Assembly: GCA_963989245.1 (NCBI GenBank) | Contig: OZ022342.1 | Location: 20,396,239 to 20,460,238 of the forward strand | DNA from: Nansenia antarctica | Lineage: Eukaryota > Chordata > Actinopteri > Argentiniformes > Microstomatidae | Direction: 5' to 3' | Length of the DNA: 64,000 nucleotides | Shown here: positions 11,037-22,693 of the stretch, piece after piece | How the letters are laid out: each line of letters begins with the position of its first letter | Numbering within the stretch: the first letter of the stretch is position 1 | Made by a program: the position numbers and the translations under genes | The notes under the pieces: generated by a model | What the model saw: only the letters and a program-made list of their open reading frames with translations | What the model was told of the DNA's origin: nothing | Database searches by the model: none

Positions 11037-11282
11037 ATGCCTTCCCCGGTGTGGACATTCTTCACAATTTCTAAGGCAGATATTGCGTTTGCAATTTGCA
11101 ATACATGTTCAACAAAAGTTCGGAGAGGAGGGCAAAGGTCTACGAGTTACAACACAACGAATCTAATAAGTCACCTGAAGAATCACCATTGCAAGCACGC
11201 TGTATGGAAGGAATATCAAGCACTCGTTGTAGCAGAACACGTTAGCCTAGCCGCGAAAAAAAAGCCATTGTGGATTTCATGA
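11037..11282 (+). pseudogene. BED zinc-finger fragment of a hAT transposase, left arm
   Basis: The frame starts MPSPVWTFFTISKADIAFAI, then CNTCSTKVRRGG, then TNLISHLKNHH. This is the BED finger pattern: aromatic residues near VWTFF, CxxC, then HxxxxH. The frame stops at 11282 after AAKKKPLWIS, where normal hAT (ZBED-like) transposases continue for hundreds of residues to an RNase H-like core and a dimerisation domain. Only the DNA-binding end survives. The mirrored copy ends at 38841. Confidence 0.75.
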
Positions 11283-11412
11283 ACTTACATGTAATGAATA
11301 TACATGTAAACATACTGTATACTGTCTAAAGCTATGGTTAACATATACATGTAAACATGCAGTATACTGTCTAAAGCTATGGTTAACATGTACATGACAT
11401 GTAAACATACAG

Positions 11413-12970
11413 CAGTGTTTCCTCTACATGCATTTATTGGTGGCGGGCCGCCACGATAGAATTTCCTCCGCCACGAATTGATTCAGTCCACAAAAAAAAA
11501 AAAAAACGGAACATTTTAGCTGATTAAAATATATCTGATCCTAGATCAGCGCTATAATGGATGTTGACTAAAAGTGCACCTAAATCCACGCCCATCTCTC
11601 TCTAACCGCTGATCCAAAATCAGATTAATGACATTCAGTTGACGACGTGACACAAGGGCTCCTGATTGGTCTAAATGTGAACTGTGGTATTATTGTTATT
11701 GTGTACAGGCCACCGTAGTGACATCCGGGGGGTATTTCATCAACATCGCTAAAGGGAAAATCCAGGTTTAGTCTGATAAATCTCGCGAGAGTTCTTACAA
11801 ATATCCAGGCATATTCTGATAGGTCTCGCGAGAGTTATCAAAAATAAGCCAGGATTTTCCTTTAGCGACGTTGATGGAATACCCCCCAGGTCAGGTGGGC
11901 AGGTTACGACGAGACAACAAGAGACCGGTATTGTAGAGCTTACAGAGCGAGTTAAAATAAAGACACTTACATTGAAATACAGAAGGACTCACGTGTATGT
12001 TTAATAGAATAACACGACATGGTGTCAGAAGTCCTGTAAGTGAGTGTTAAGAGTTAGATCGGCCGACAAGTGTCATTTGAGCTCGTGACGGTGAGAAGGG
12101 AGAAGAAAAGATGGATGCTAATGCTAACGCGGGAGCAGCTGCAGTCCAGAGAACGGCGCCAGTTTCAAGTGCTACGTTAGCAGACATTAGCAAGTCAAAA
12201 AACGATTCTTATGTGCCGTCACTTTAGCAACGACACAGTATTGTCAAGGGGAAAAGAAGGGGAGACGATTTTTTTATTGACAACGGAATTACATGCTGGA
12301 AAAACATGCAGCTAAAATTCAGGGAACATTTGGACAATAAGAGTCACACAGGAGAAGTACGGGAAAACAGGGCTCATGTGGGTCTCATCAAAGGTAAGAG
12401 TTTGTTTTCTTTAACTCAGCTGATACTCAGCTGTTTACCGAATGCTCCATCTGACTGTGATTTTACTTCTGTAATGTGGTGGGTTGACATAATTCACGCA
12501 CGGAACTATAGGTTGAGACTATTGTTCCGTCCGTAGTACCCAAGTTGTTTAGACTGTTCTATTTACTGCTTGAGTGTGTTGTTGACAATCGTTCATGTCC
12601 TTCATTAAACGTTTAGCTTTGTCATTTGATACGCCGCCTACGACTACCATCTCTCTGCACTACAGTAAACAGTTAATCAGTAACGTTAGCCGCTTTTGTG
12701 CTCATGTAGGCCTACTTCGTATTATATTATAGCTGATGATCTTTGTGTGTGTATGTGACTGTCAGTCACAAGTTTATATTCTGTATATTCATTTATTTTA
12801 TTTTTTTGGCCATCCTCTAGTTTTGGCTGTGATTAGAAGAAAAAAATAAAAAATAAAAAAAACGTTGTTTTGAGCGCGCGTGCGCGTGTCATGCGCGTGC
12901 ACGCTAAAAAAATCGCGCGCGCTGCCACGGCCACCCGCCACCATTGGAAAAATTCCTGGAGGAAACACTG
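11413..12970. mobile_element. hAT-like DNA element inserted in the minisatellite, left arm only
   Basis: Ends begin CAGTGTTTCCTC and finish GAGGAAACACTG, an exact 12-bp inverted repeat of the kind seen in hAT elements. The target sequence TACAG is duplicated on each side (11408-11412 and 12971-12975). This is 5 bp and not the 8 bp usual for hAT, so the assignment is tentative. The right arm is empty at this point. Inside are the nested 161-bp MITE (11727-11887), a TGGTGTCAGAAG motif near 12019 that resembles an LTR-retroelement primer-binding site, and a 76-codon open frame (12306-12536) with no recognisable domain. Confidence 0.7.
11727..11887. mobile_element. Nested 161-bp MITE carrying two TCTCGCGAGA motifs
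   Basis: The left end reads GGGGGGTATTTCATCAACAT and the right end is its near-perfect complement (…GACGTTGATGGAATACCCCCC), giving inverted repeats of about 40 bp. Two copies of the palindromic decamer TCTCGCGAGA are at 11781-11790 and 11824-11833. No coding capacity. It lies inside the element 11413-12970. The superfamily is not clear because no target duplication could be fixed. Confidence 0.72.
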
Positions 12971-13785
12971 TACAGTATACTGTCTAAAGCTATGGTTAAC
13001 ATGTACATGACATGTAAACATACAGTATACTGTCTAAAGCTATGGTTAACATGTACATGTAAACATACAGTATACTGTCTAAAGCTATGGTTAACATGTA
13101 CATGACATGTAAACATACAGTATACTGTCTAAAGCTATGGTTAACATATACATGTAAACATACAGTATACTGTCTAAAGCTATGGTTAACATGTACATGA
13201 CATGTAAACATACAGTATACTGTCTAAAGCTATGGTTAACATGTACATGTAAACATACAGTATACTGTCTAAAGCTATGGTTAACATATACATGTAAACA
13301 TACAGTATACTGTCTAAAGCTACGGTTAACATAAGATCTTTATGAACTTTGGCTTAAAAAAGCATTGTGCACTGTCTATAACAGATTCTGTTTGTTAGAG
13401 GAAATAATAAATGAACATTTGAAGACTCAGAAGTGTTCTCTTTGTTGTGTTAACAATAGTGATGTAAGTTAGATTTGGTGAGATCACTATGGAATATTAA
13501 ATCATCAATCTTTGCTCACTACATAGCCTTTCTTACCTTCAGGTGTGCATGAACTACAGGTTATCAACTGTGAAATTATATCTGAATGGTCTTTATTGTC
13601 ATTGATATAGTACAGGTACCAAACAATGACATTTGGGAGGGGGGCTCCCCTGGTGCTAGGAAAGAAAAAATAAAATAATAATAATAATATCGGTATCGGT
13701 ATCGGTTATCGGCCACGAGAAGCGGGTAAATATCGGTATCGGTATCGGTTGGAAAAAATGCATATCGTGCATCCCTATTCAGTAG

Positions 13786-13907
13786 CATCCAATAATTCTT
13801 AGTTCACAAAGTCCGACATGTTACTGAGCTTGGGTTTCAGCTGCACAGCCTCCTGAAACACATCAATGGGATCCGACCATTGGCCACCCTAGTGTAGCCC
13901 CCCCTAG
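13786..13907. other. Short unique spacer between two hAT elements
   Basis: About 120 bp between the two hAT insertions. It ends in GTAGCCCCCCCTAG, the last 8 bases of which (CCCCCTAG) form the target duplication of the next element. It is mirrored at 37779-37908. Confidence 0.5.
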
Positions 13908-14296
13908 CAAGGGCGCCGCTAGGGGGGGGTAAGTTAGGACGATTCTAAGCGCCCAGCACTGACAGGGGCCCATGATAATCTTTTTTTAAAATACATTATA
14001 TTACATAAGGACGTTAACTCATTGACTGCCAAAGACGCCATTTGAAAAACCAGATACTTTTCTGTTTTGGTAGTCTGTCCAATGTCACACTTGCCCTTCT
14101 GCACCGGCACTAGTTTTGGATCTAGCTTGCTGTTCATTATTTTGATGATAAATTGTAGATAGCTAGCTATAACATCTTCATGAGTCATCTACGTCTGTCG
14201 AATACTACACAGCAGAGTTTGACGCTTGAGTTTTTACAACGCGCAACTGCCAGAAAAACATACCGGCATATACAGTAAATCGATATTGTCGAACCC

Positions 14297-14330
<34 letters not shown>

Positions 14331-16375
14331 TACATAACCATACAGGCTTAAATACTGATTAACAGTTCATCACTGTAACCCCCCTCCCCCCCTACGCAAA
14401 ACGTGTCCACCGCGTGTACTGATAATGGCCATGTCAGGACAGCCCACCTGGGGGTCAGGGTTCAAGGGGGGTTGAATAGCTGTAGAATGTAGATTGGTTT
14501 CACGGCTACATTATTGTCATAGTGCAGCATTTGGAATATATTTTATACATAACTAGCTAGATTTGATAGCTTGGTAGCTTACAATCAATTATAGCGCGTT
14601 TTCCGAATGCGGACGATTGACCCTTAGCTAAGCTAGCATCTAATTGGAAAGAGTCCGAATTGTCCAACTACCGAATAAGTCCACTTGACGAACCGTTTTA
14701 CCTATAACATACATAACTAGTTATGTTTAATGACCTATATGTAATATATGACCTATATTTAATGACCGTATACCAGCCGTCAATGACGAAAGCTCTAATG
14801 AATAGCAACTAAGCTAACGAAATGCTAACGCTAACACAGCTAGTTCAATGACAGTGCACACACCGTTTAAAGCAAGATTAATTCAATAACATAATTGCAG
14901 CACGTGAGATATTAACACATTAATATGTCCATTGATAAGATATGAAAATGTCTTCCATACATTGTGGAAGGCTTTCCGCGGTAAGGTGAGCAGATGTCTC
15001 AGATGCAATCTGGTGTCTGGGCGGTCTGGGCGGTGAGCAGCGAACAGGTTGATGGTCGGAGAGAAAAGAAAGACTTGACGTCTATGACCTGGAGTGTCTA
15101 GGACCGGAGGGCGGGAAGGAGTCACGTGAGAGGAAACAGGACCCGTGCAATTTGCCCTTCTGAAAAAAACACGCAATTAAACTCTGTTATCATTGAAAAT
15201 GTGAGAGAGTTCAACAGTTTACAACAACATTTAAGTTTTGCCCATATACATGCACCTGAATTTATGGATACCTATATTACCGGTATATCTTGTATTTTTA
15301 TTAACTGCTGTGCAACACATTGACTCTGAATATTTATCTGAAAATAGCAGCTATGGAGTCCATAAGGAGCCTATCATTTACTGTGTCTTTTAGCTCAACT
15401 TCATAATTTGATTTTTTTTTCTTTTTTTTCAGTAAACTGTTTCGGAACTACTTGACTGTGCTACTTAATGAGTCAATTGCGTAGTCAGTGGCAGGTGTGA
15501 GAGATGAGTAAGTGGTGGCTTGCCTCAGGCATGAATCTAACCACCACAAATCAAACAACCAACCGAACTGATCTTGAACCAGTTTATTAAGACGCCACCA
15601 GATCATCGCTCATCAAAGACACAGTAAATACGCTGATTATGGACTCTATAGATGCTATTTTCAGATAACTAAATTAAGAGACAATGTGTTGCACAGCAAC
15701 AGTTAACAAAATACAAGATAGAATAGGTAGCCTATCCATAAATTAATGTAGCCGACTTCAAATTATAATTCTATGTATTAACCCTTGTGTGGTGTTCGGG
15801 TCAACCTGACCCGTTTTCAATTTTTACTTAAAGAGAAATGGTACAAGAATACATTTTATCAATCTGAAACTCCATGGCCTTAGCTCATTTTATATGAAAA
15901 ACAAAAAACATTTTTTTTTTTTTTTTTACACATCCTACAATACCCCAACACATTTATGTCCTTCATAAGGTGTTCGGGTCATTTTGACCCGGATACACAG
16001 AGACACAGAAACATACACACACTCACACTGACACTCACTCACTCACTCACTCACACACCTCTGCTCTGTCTTTCCCGTGCAGAGAAGCCGTCTGCTCTCA
16101 CACTCTTTACTCTTTGAAATGCAACATTGTATAATAATAATAAAGAATAATATTGTACTGGACTCCTCACACCTGCACAAGAAGCCGTCTGCTCTGGCTT
16201 TCCCGCGCCGAGAAGCTGTCTGCTCTCGCACTTTTTACCCTTTGAATTGCAATGTTGTAAAAAAAATGTATAATAACATTGTACTGCACCTGCACATCAT
16301 GGGAGGGATAAAAGAGAGAAATAGCTCTCCATCCCAGTGTATAGGTCATTTCAACTACAATCCTCCACCAGCAAC

Positions 16376-18575
16376 ATGAAGAAAAGATTCAGTGTTCAGA
16401 GGGCCGTGGAGATAATATTTGAAGAGAGTGAGCAACATAGTGAAGTTGAAGGGGGGGAGGATGTTTCAGATGAGGATAATGTAGAAATTAATTCAGAGTA
16501 TTCTGATTCTGAAAGTGAATTTGGAGATGAGTTTCACTCTGAGCATGCAGCAGAAGGATCCCCACAGCCAGCCACTGGAAGAGCCCCACAGCCAGCCACT
16601 GGAAGAGCCCCACAGCCAGCCACTGCAGGAGCCCCACAGCCAGCCACTGCAGGAGCCCCACAGCCAGCCACTGCAGGAGCCCAACAGCCAGCCACTGCAG
16701 GAGCCCCACAGCCAGCCACTGGAAGAGCCCCGCAGCCAGCGACTGGAAGAGCCCCGCAGCCAGCCACTGGAAGAGCCCCACAGCCAGCCACTGCAGGAGC
16801 CCCACAGCCAGCCACTGGAAGAGCCCCGCAGCCAGCCACTGGAAGAGCCCCGCAGCCAGCCACTGGAAGAGCCCCACAGCCAGCCACTGGAAGAGCCCCA
16901 CAGCCAGCCACTGGAAGAGCCCCGCAGCCAGCCACTGGAAGAGCCCCGCAGCCAGCCACTGCAGGAGCCCCACAGCCAGCCACTGCAGGAGCCCCACAGC
17001 CAGCCACTGCAGGAGCCCCACAGCCAGCCACTGCAGGAGCCCACACATATTTGTCCAAGAATGGCCAAATTGAATGGTCTTCATCCCCAATGAGAGAGCC
17101 CCCCCGCTCAGCTGCTAACATTATAAGGATGGTACCAGGGCCCACACGATTGGCAGTGACTCATGTTGATGATATCAAGTCATCCTTTGAGCTGCTGATT
17201 ACTGATTCAATTCAGAAAATAATTCTTGATATGACCAACCTTGAGGGGAGACGTGTTTTCGGGGAGGAGTGGAAAGAAATGGACAACACACACTTACAGG
17301 CCTATTTTGGGATCCTCATCCTAGCAGGTGTCTATAGGTCAAGAGGGGAGTCAACTGAAAGTCTGTGGGATGTGGAGACAGGGAGAGCAATTTTTAGAGC
17401 CACAATGTCTCTGAAGAGCTTCAATATCTACTCGAGGGTCATCAGGTTTGATGACCGGGAATCAAGACCTGTTAGACGGCGTAGGGACAAGTTGGCTGCA
17501 ATCCGCACGGTGTGGGACAAGTGGGTGGACCGGCTTCCACTTCTTTACAACCCTGGGCCCAATCTAACTGTGGATGAACGGCTTGTGGGGTTTAGAGGTC
17601 GTTGCCCCTTCCGGCAGTATATGCCCTCCAAACCAGCAAGGTACGGAATAAAAATCTGGGTTGCCTGTGATGCCGTTTCATCGTATGCATGGAACATGCA
17701 AATGTATACAGGGAAGCCAGAGGGAGGAGCCCCTGAGAGAAACCAGGGGACACGGGTGGTGTTGGATATGTCACAGGGCCTCAGTGGCCATAACATCACC
17801 TGTGATAATTTCTTTACATCCTACAGCCTGGAACAGGAACTTCTCAAACGAAAGGTGACAATGGTTGGAACAGTCCGAAAAAACAAGACGGAGCTCCCAC
17901 CCCAGTTTCTAAATGTGAAGAACAGGCCAGTCCATTCCTCCAACTTTGTGTTTACAGCCAACACTACCCTGGTGTCTTACATACCAAAAAAGGGCAAGAA
18001 TGTGATGCTCATGAGCACTCTACATAGGGATGGAAGAATCAGTGGCCGGGAGGACCGTAAGCCAGAGGTCATACTTGACTACAACGCCACCAAAGGTGGA
18101 GTAGACAACCTGGACAAGCTGCTGGCCTGCTACAGCTGCCAAAGAAGAACTCTACGGTGGCCTCTCGTGATCTTCTTCAACATCCTGGATGTTTCAGCCT
18201 ACAATGCATTTTCAATCTGGATGGCAGTCAACCCAGACTGGAACCAAAGGAAGCTCCAAAGACGACGTATTTTCCTTGAGGAGCTAGGTATGGCACTGGT
18301 GACACCGCATATCCAAAGGAGACAACATATGCCCAGGACCCCAACTTCTCTAGCCATAGTGAGGAGGATTACAGATGCTCCACCTGCACAACCCACACAA
18401 CCACAATCTCCAGTGCCTGAGGTAAGTGTCCTGTTGCGGTTGTTTGTGTGTGTGTGTGTCTGTGTTGATTCACTTGCTTAGTCAAATGTATTGATCGCTT
18501 TGGTAAATGTAAGTCGCTTTGAAATAAGGCGTCTGCTAAATGCCAACATTTTCAATGTAAATGTAAATATGTGTG

Positions 18576-18626
<51 letters not shown>

Positions 18627-18832
18627 TTTAGAGTATTAGGAGACGTGGTGGAAAAAAAATCCTGAACTAAGTCTTTTCATTATTCTAGACTGCAGCCGAT
18701 GGCAAAAAGAGGAAGCGCTGCGAGGTGTGTGGACCCTCAAAGGACACAAAGACAGGGACCACATGCAGCAACTGCAAAAAGTACATTTGTGGTACACATA
18801 CTGTCAAATGCTGTACTTCATGTGTTGTGTAG
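16376..18832 (+). CDS. piggyBac transposase
   Basis: join(16376..18421, 18689..18832) gives 729 residues. The ATG at 16376 starts MKKRFSVQRAVEIIFEE, an N-terminus typical of piggyBac-derived proteins. An acidic stretch is followed by 20 octapeptide repeats (about residues 62-222). The DDE core has the expected four aspartates at D400 (LTVDERLVGFRG), D477 (ITCDNFFTS), D577 and D580 (GGVDNLDKL). Their spacing of 77, 100 and 3 nearly equals that of the Trichoplusia enzyme. The second exon supplies a cysteine-rich C-terminal zinc domain (CEVCGPS, CSNCKKYICG, CCTSC) that binds the transposon ends in this family. The intron (18422-18688, GTAAGT to TTCTAG) contains a TG microsatellite. All domains are present, so activity is plausible. 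The protein would excise and insert at TTAA. Confidence 0.92.
16560..17043 (+). repeat. 24-bp coding minisatellite in the piggyBac transposase
   Basis: Twenty head-to-tail copies of a 24-bp unit encode alternating octapeptides PQPATGRA and PQPATAGA. The two types differ at GGAAGA versus GCAGGA. They are inserted between the acidic N-terminus and the conserved core and keep the frame. Because 24 is divisible by three and the unit has no stop in several frames, long shadow frames appear on both strands. Only the plus-strand frame is joined to conserved transposase sequence. Confidence 0.9.
18571..18625. repeat. TG microsatellite in the piggyBac intron
   Basis: About 55 bp of almost pure (TG)n, interrupted once by GCG, within the transposase intron. 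Confidence 0.9.
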
Positions 18833-21247
18833 ACAGACATGCCCATGCACACACAATTGTAACCAGTGTTATTTCAGTGACTAAAACAGTGTACCTTCCA
18901 CATGTTTTGTGTTTCAGCATTTGTAGCATTATTCTTGTTCATCACCTGTATTTTTTACAGCTTTGATTATAATGCTTTGAAAATCAATTGAGAATATAAG
19001 TTCAAAATAATGAACATCAATAAAAACATTGTTTCATTTACATTTTTCCTAGATAAGTATGAATTATGACAACCAAGTCTTTATTATAGTGGATTTTGTT
19101 TAGTGGAAGTTAGGAGCATCATGTGCGTAAAAACGCCTCTACTCATCATGCTGCCGTTCGGCCCCACCTATTCCCAGGGGTCTGACACTTTGAGGGTTAT
19201 AATTAGGCACCCTCTGCTCCAGCCCCTCCAAAGGGCAGCCCCCTAGGTCCACCAGAACAAAATATACACTTTTGAATGTGAACACAGTACCTATTGTGCA
19301 TTAATGGGTACAGTACCTGTTTGTGCCCACAAGAGGCGCTCTTTAATATTATGGGCTATTTTGGGGCTATCTTGCACCCTGAGCATACTCCCTTGTACGG
19401 GTCACCATTGGGACTAGGAGCACCGTGTCAGGAAAAGTGCTTTCAAAACCCCAATGATGTCCCGGGTCAACTTGACCCGAAGAGTACGAAAGGGTCCAAA
19501 AAGTGAACACCACACAAGGGTTAAAAAAAGTCACAAAAGAAACAAACTGGAGTTTGAGCAAAATTGAGCCTTATTATTTACCCCTCTATGCTAGACTAGA
19601 GGAACGTTACCGCGAGAGAGACGATGACGTCACAGGCGAAGCCAAAGTCAGGTCAGGGTCTCAAAAGAGAAAAGTAAAAGTAAAGAACGAGGAGAGTGAC
19701 AGAAAAGGGCGACAGCTAGTCACAAAGTAAAAAAAAAAAAAAGAAGAAAGATATTCATTCACAGACCTTCTTTTGGGGCCCATAACATGTAGGCTATCTA
19801 GACAACAGGGGTTTAGTGATCTAATCACTGCGTGGATGATCTAGTTAGCTCGCTATAGCTAATTAACATTAACTTCAAGTAAAGTTAACTTACCGTGCAC
19901 TGTCAGTATAATTTCAGTTAAATGTATGAGATGAGGGCCATTTTGGTCCAACATTTTGGTTATTCGAGCTCAGTGAATTTGTATCCAGCAGCTATGCACT
20001 CTTGCTATAGCTAGCTAGCTAACTAGTATAATGTTACATGCTAATGACGTCATGCACAGATGCAGCTTCAGGATCAGGACTCCTTCCCTCAACCCACCTC
20101 CCAGTTGAAGGAGAAGGAGGTGAGCAGTAGGAGTTTGGGGTTAACATTAAGATTTTGAATATTTTAATGTATGCTGCATTACCATGCAAGCATTGAATAC
20201 AACTTTAGCTAATATTCATATTTAGTTAATAGTTCTTCCAGTAATTGCAATAACATTGACCACTGGCATCTTAATAATATTGTTAGCTAGCTAGATAACA
20301 TTTAAGTTAGCTAATCTGGTGTAATGTATGTATTACTATGTTAATACTATTATAGGACATATTATGAATGATGTACCTATGGATACTCCATGCCAGGGCC
20401 CTCTTCAAGCCAGGCAGCCAGAGAGGAGAGCAGAGGTAAAGAGGCAGAAGAAGAAGGGCAAGAAGTAACAAAGGACAATGACAGCAGCACAGCAAGTTGG
20501 CTTTATCACTAGATTTCAAGGATCTTATTAAAGATTTTGCTACTAAGAAGGCCCAGCGTTTAGCTTTGATTTGATCTCTTTACTCCTATCTTGAATCGTT
20601 GTGCATTACTCTAGATATAGTTTTTAGCTCTCCAGGTATACTATTCCACAGTACTGCCGCAGTGTAAAAATGACATTTCTCCCATTTCACTATTCAATTT
20701 CGCTGGCACCATGTCTGTGTTGCTCCCTCTTGTATAAGACACGTTTGTCTTTGTGTGAAACAAGCAATGCTGAGTCAGTAAATATCTCTCTGCTGTAATT
20801 CTTCATTGATCTAATCCTGACAGTATTATGGCGAACTGATCTTTACAAGATCTACATTTACTTAGACACAATACCACCCCATTAAAATTATATTTTTTAC
20901 TTTTTGTGTGATTTATACTTTTATAATTGGGTTCAAATCTTCATTTAATTATACTTTAGTCCTTGTGTTGTTCAAGTCTTAATTTAATAAGTTAAAGAAT
21001 GTTGAGATTTCTTTGCTGAATTGTTGATTCCTGTATTAACTGTAATTTTAAATTACATTTACAAAAGATGTCCATCATTGGATTTCTTGCAGTGCATCAA
21101 TAGTTCATCAACTTCAACTGGGTTTAGGTTGATGGGTGGTTTAGGTGGGGGGGGCCCAAAATGATATTCTGTCATGGGGCCCAGAATCTCTAGCGGCGCC
21201 CCTGCCCCCTAGTGTAGCCCCCCCTCGGCCCCTTTTATCCTCTACAG

Positions 21248-21770
21248 CAGGGGTCGAACACGGCCCACCCCCACACTTGGACCGGCCCTTTGAACTACCG
21301 GTACGTGTAATTTCTAACTGCAATTGCGGCATTGCACCGACGTGGTGGCGGGGGCGCTGTTTCGCAAATAATTGGAAATAAATTTCCACCATAAATGGAT
21401 GCAGAAAGAGCACAAATTGCATCTAAATTCACCAGAATGCAAGAAATTAAGTGTTTGATGCTCGTTTAAGGACCCACAGACAGCCCTGCTTCATGGGTCC
21501 CCCCGTGTATGATGAGGGTCCTCCCTCAAGTATCAGACTGTAAAACTGATTATATTTCATTGACATATCACTATAGGTATAAATTCCATCCAAATTCAAC
21601 TGTTTAGACTTTGTTTGCATCCACCAGTGCTCTCCTACGCGCAATTGCTTTGCGCAACCGCCTCCATTCCACTCCGTTCCATATTATTTTATGTTAGAGA
21701 CCAACCCAGGCCCCCCATCACAGAAAGGAAAAATGATGTGGCCCTCACAGAAAAAAGTTGGGGACCCCTG
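21248..21770. mobile_element. hAT-type MITE, left arm
   Basis: Ends CAGGGGTCGAACACGG and the complement of CAGGGGTCCCCAACTTTTTT are typical of non-autonomous vertebrate hAT elements. Flanks are CTCTACAG and CTGTAGAC, which do not match well enough to be called a target duplication. The 3' end abuts the L2 sequence exactly. No coding capacity. The mirrored copy is 33667-34184. Confidence 0.6.
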
Positions 21771-22177
21771 CTGTAGACCATGACATTCTAATAGATAGAC
21801 TAAAAACCTGGGTAGGACTTTCGGGCACTGCCCTAAACTGGTTTAGATCCTACCTACAGGACAGAAGCTACTATGTCTCCATTGGCAACTTTGTATCTGA
21901 CCAAATTAAAATGACATGTGGGGTTCCCCAAGGGTCAATCCTTGGCCCCCTTCTATTCAATCTCTACATGGCAAGTTTATTTGTATAGCACATTTCATAC
22001 AACAGGGGCAATTCAAAGTGCTTTACATGCATTATTTAAAAATACAGCAAGAGGAGCATAAGAAAATAACAATTACAATGAATAAAAGCAAATATAAGAA
22101 GTAAATAGATAAAACATTTAAAAAGACAATAGTTAATGGGAAAAAGACATTGATAGAAGTGTTTGTGTTTAATCATA

Positions 22178-22575
22178 TCCCTCCACATCCTTCTACATCC
22201 CTCTACATCCCTCTACATCCCTCTACATCCCTCTACATCCCTCTACATCCCTCCACATCCCTCTATATCCCTCTACATCCCTCTACATCCCTCTACAACT
22301 CTCTACATCCCTCATCCCTCCACAATCCTCTACATCCCTCTACATCCCTCCACATCTCTCTACATCCCTCTACATCCCTCTACATCCCTCCACATCCCTC
22401 TACATCCCTCTACATCCCTCTACATCCCTCCACATCCCTTCACATCCCTCTACATCCCTCCACATCCCTCTACATCCCTCCACATCCCTCTACATCCCTC
22501 TACATCCCTCCACATCCCTCTACATCCCTCTACACCACTCCATATCTCTCCATATCCCTCCACATCCCTCCACAA
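22178..22575. repeat. 10-bp minisatellite inside the L2 3' UTR
   Basis: About 40 copies of a decamer CATCCCTCTA or CATCCCTCCA. On either side stands a near-identical copy of about 115 bp of L2 3' UTR (22045-22160 and 22575-22695, including AGTAAATAGATAAAACATTT). The array is absent from the other L2 copies in this window. Open frames across it (YIPLHPSTSL repeats) are artefacts. Confidence 0.92.
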
Positions 22576-22693
22576 GAGGAGCAAAAGAAAATAAAAATTA
22601 CAATGAATAAAAGCAAATATAAGAAGTAAATAGATAAAACATTTAAAAAGACAATAGTTAATGGAAAAAAGACATTGATAGAAGTGTTTGTGT

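Larger units (their letters stand above)
11283..13340. repeat. 45/50-bp minisatellite, interrupted
   Basis: Tandem units with the core ACAGTATACTGTCTAAAG followed by CTATGGTTAACATGTACATG, in two lengths that differ by an inserted GACAT. Units occupy about 11290-11412 and 12971-13330 in the left arm. They are split by the insertion at 11413-12970. The right arm has the uninterrupted array at about 38352-38830. The array lies inside the BED hAT element. Confidence 0.88.
10830..13777 (+). mobile_element. hAT element with BED finger, left arm
   Basis: Terminal inverted repeats TAGGGATGCACGATAT and ATATCGTGCATCCCTA are flanked by a perfect 8-bp target duplication TTCAGTAG (10822-10829 and 13778-13785), diagnostic of hAT. 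Multiple ATCGGTATCGG subterminal repeats lie near both ends. The only recognisable coding part is the BED finger at 11037-11282. The rest of the transposase is gone, so the element is non-autonomous. A 45-50-bp minisatellite and a further nested insertion fill its interior. The right-arm copy (37909-39300) is 1,392 bp and shows the state before the nested insertion. Confidence 0.92.
15782..19520 (+). mobile_element. Complete piggyBac transposon, left arm only
   Basis: The ends CCCTTGTGTGGTGTTC and GAACACCACACAAGGG form a 16-bp inverted repeat and are flanked by TTAA on both sides (15778-15781, 19521-19524). The right arm carries a single TTAA at the same place near 35911, the precise empty site. 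A subterminal GGGTCAACCTGACCC palindrome occurs inside the left end and a related GGGTCAACTTGACCC near the right end. The element encodes one apparently intact two-exon transposase. It inserted after the inverted duplication and looks young. Confidence 0.95.
13908..21204 (+). mobile_element. Degenerate hAT element, left arm, split by a piggyBac
   Basis: Ends CAAGGGCGCCGCTAG and CTAGCGGCGCCCCTG form inverted repeats, flanked by a perfect 8-bp target duplication CCCCCTAG (13900-13907 and 21205-21212). Without the piggyBac at 15782-19520 it is about 3.55 kb, the same as the right-arm copy 34228-37778. No long transposase frame remains. Small exon-like pieces at 19619-19729 (lysine-rich, GSQKRKVKVKNEE) and 20059-20120 (flanked by AG and GT) look like the N-terminus of a ZMYM1/DUF4371-type hAT transposase, but this is weak. 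An internal inverted repeat pairs about 15240-15375 with 15620-15760. Confidence 0.88.

Noticed and set aside
12019..12040. LTR retrotransposon inside the left-arm insertion
   Set aside because: TGGTGTCAGAAG resembles a primer-binding site, but no paired LTRs, polypurine tract or gag-pol sequence was found.
12306..12536. 76-residue frame in the hAT-like insert as a transposase
   Set aside because: No BED finger, catalytic or dimerisation motif; only a possible exon with a GTAAGA donor-like sequence.
16488..17145. Long frames on both strands over the piggyBac N-terminal repeat
   Set aside because: They are shadows of the 24-bp coding minisatellite. Only the plus-strand frame continues into the conserved transposase core.
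22150..22629. Open frames rich in YIPLHPSTSL
   Set aside because: They are translations of a decamer minisatellite within an L2 3' UTR.
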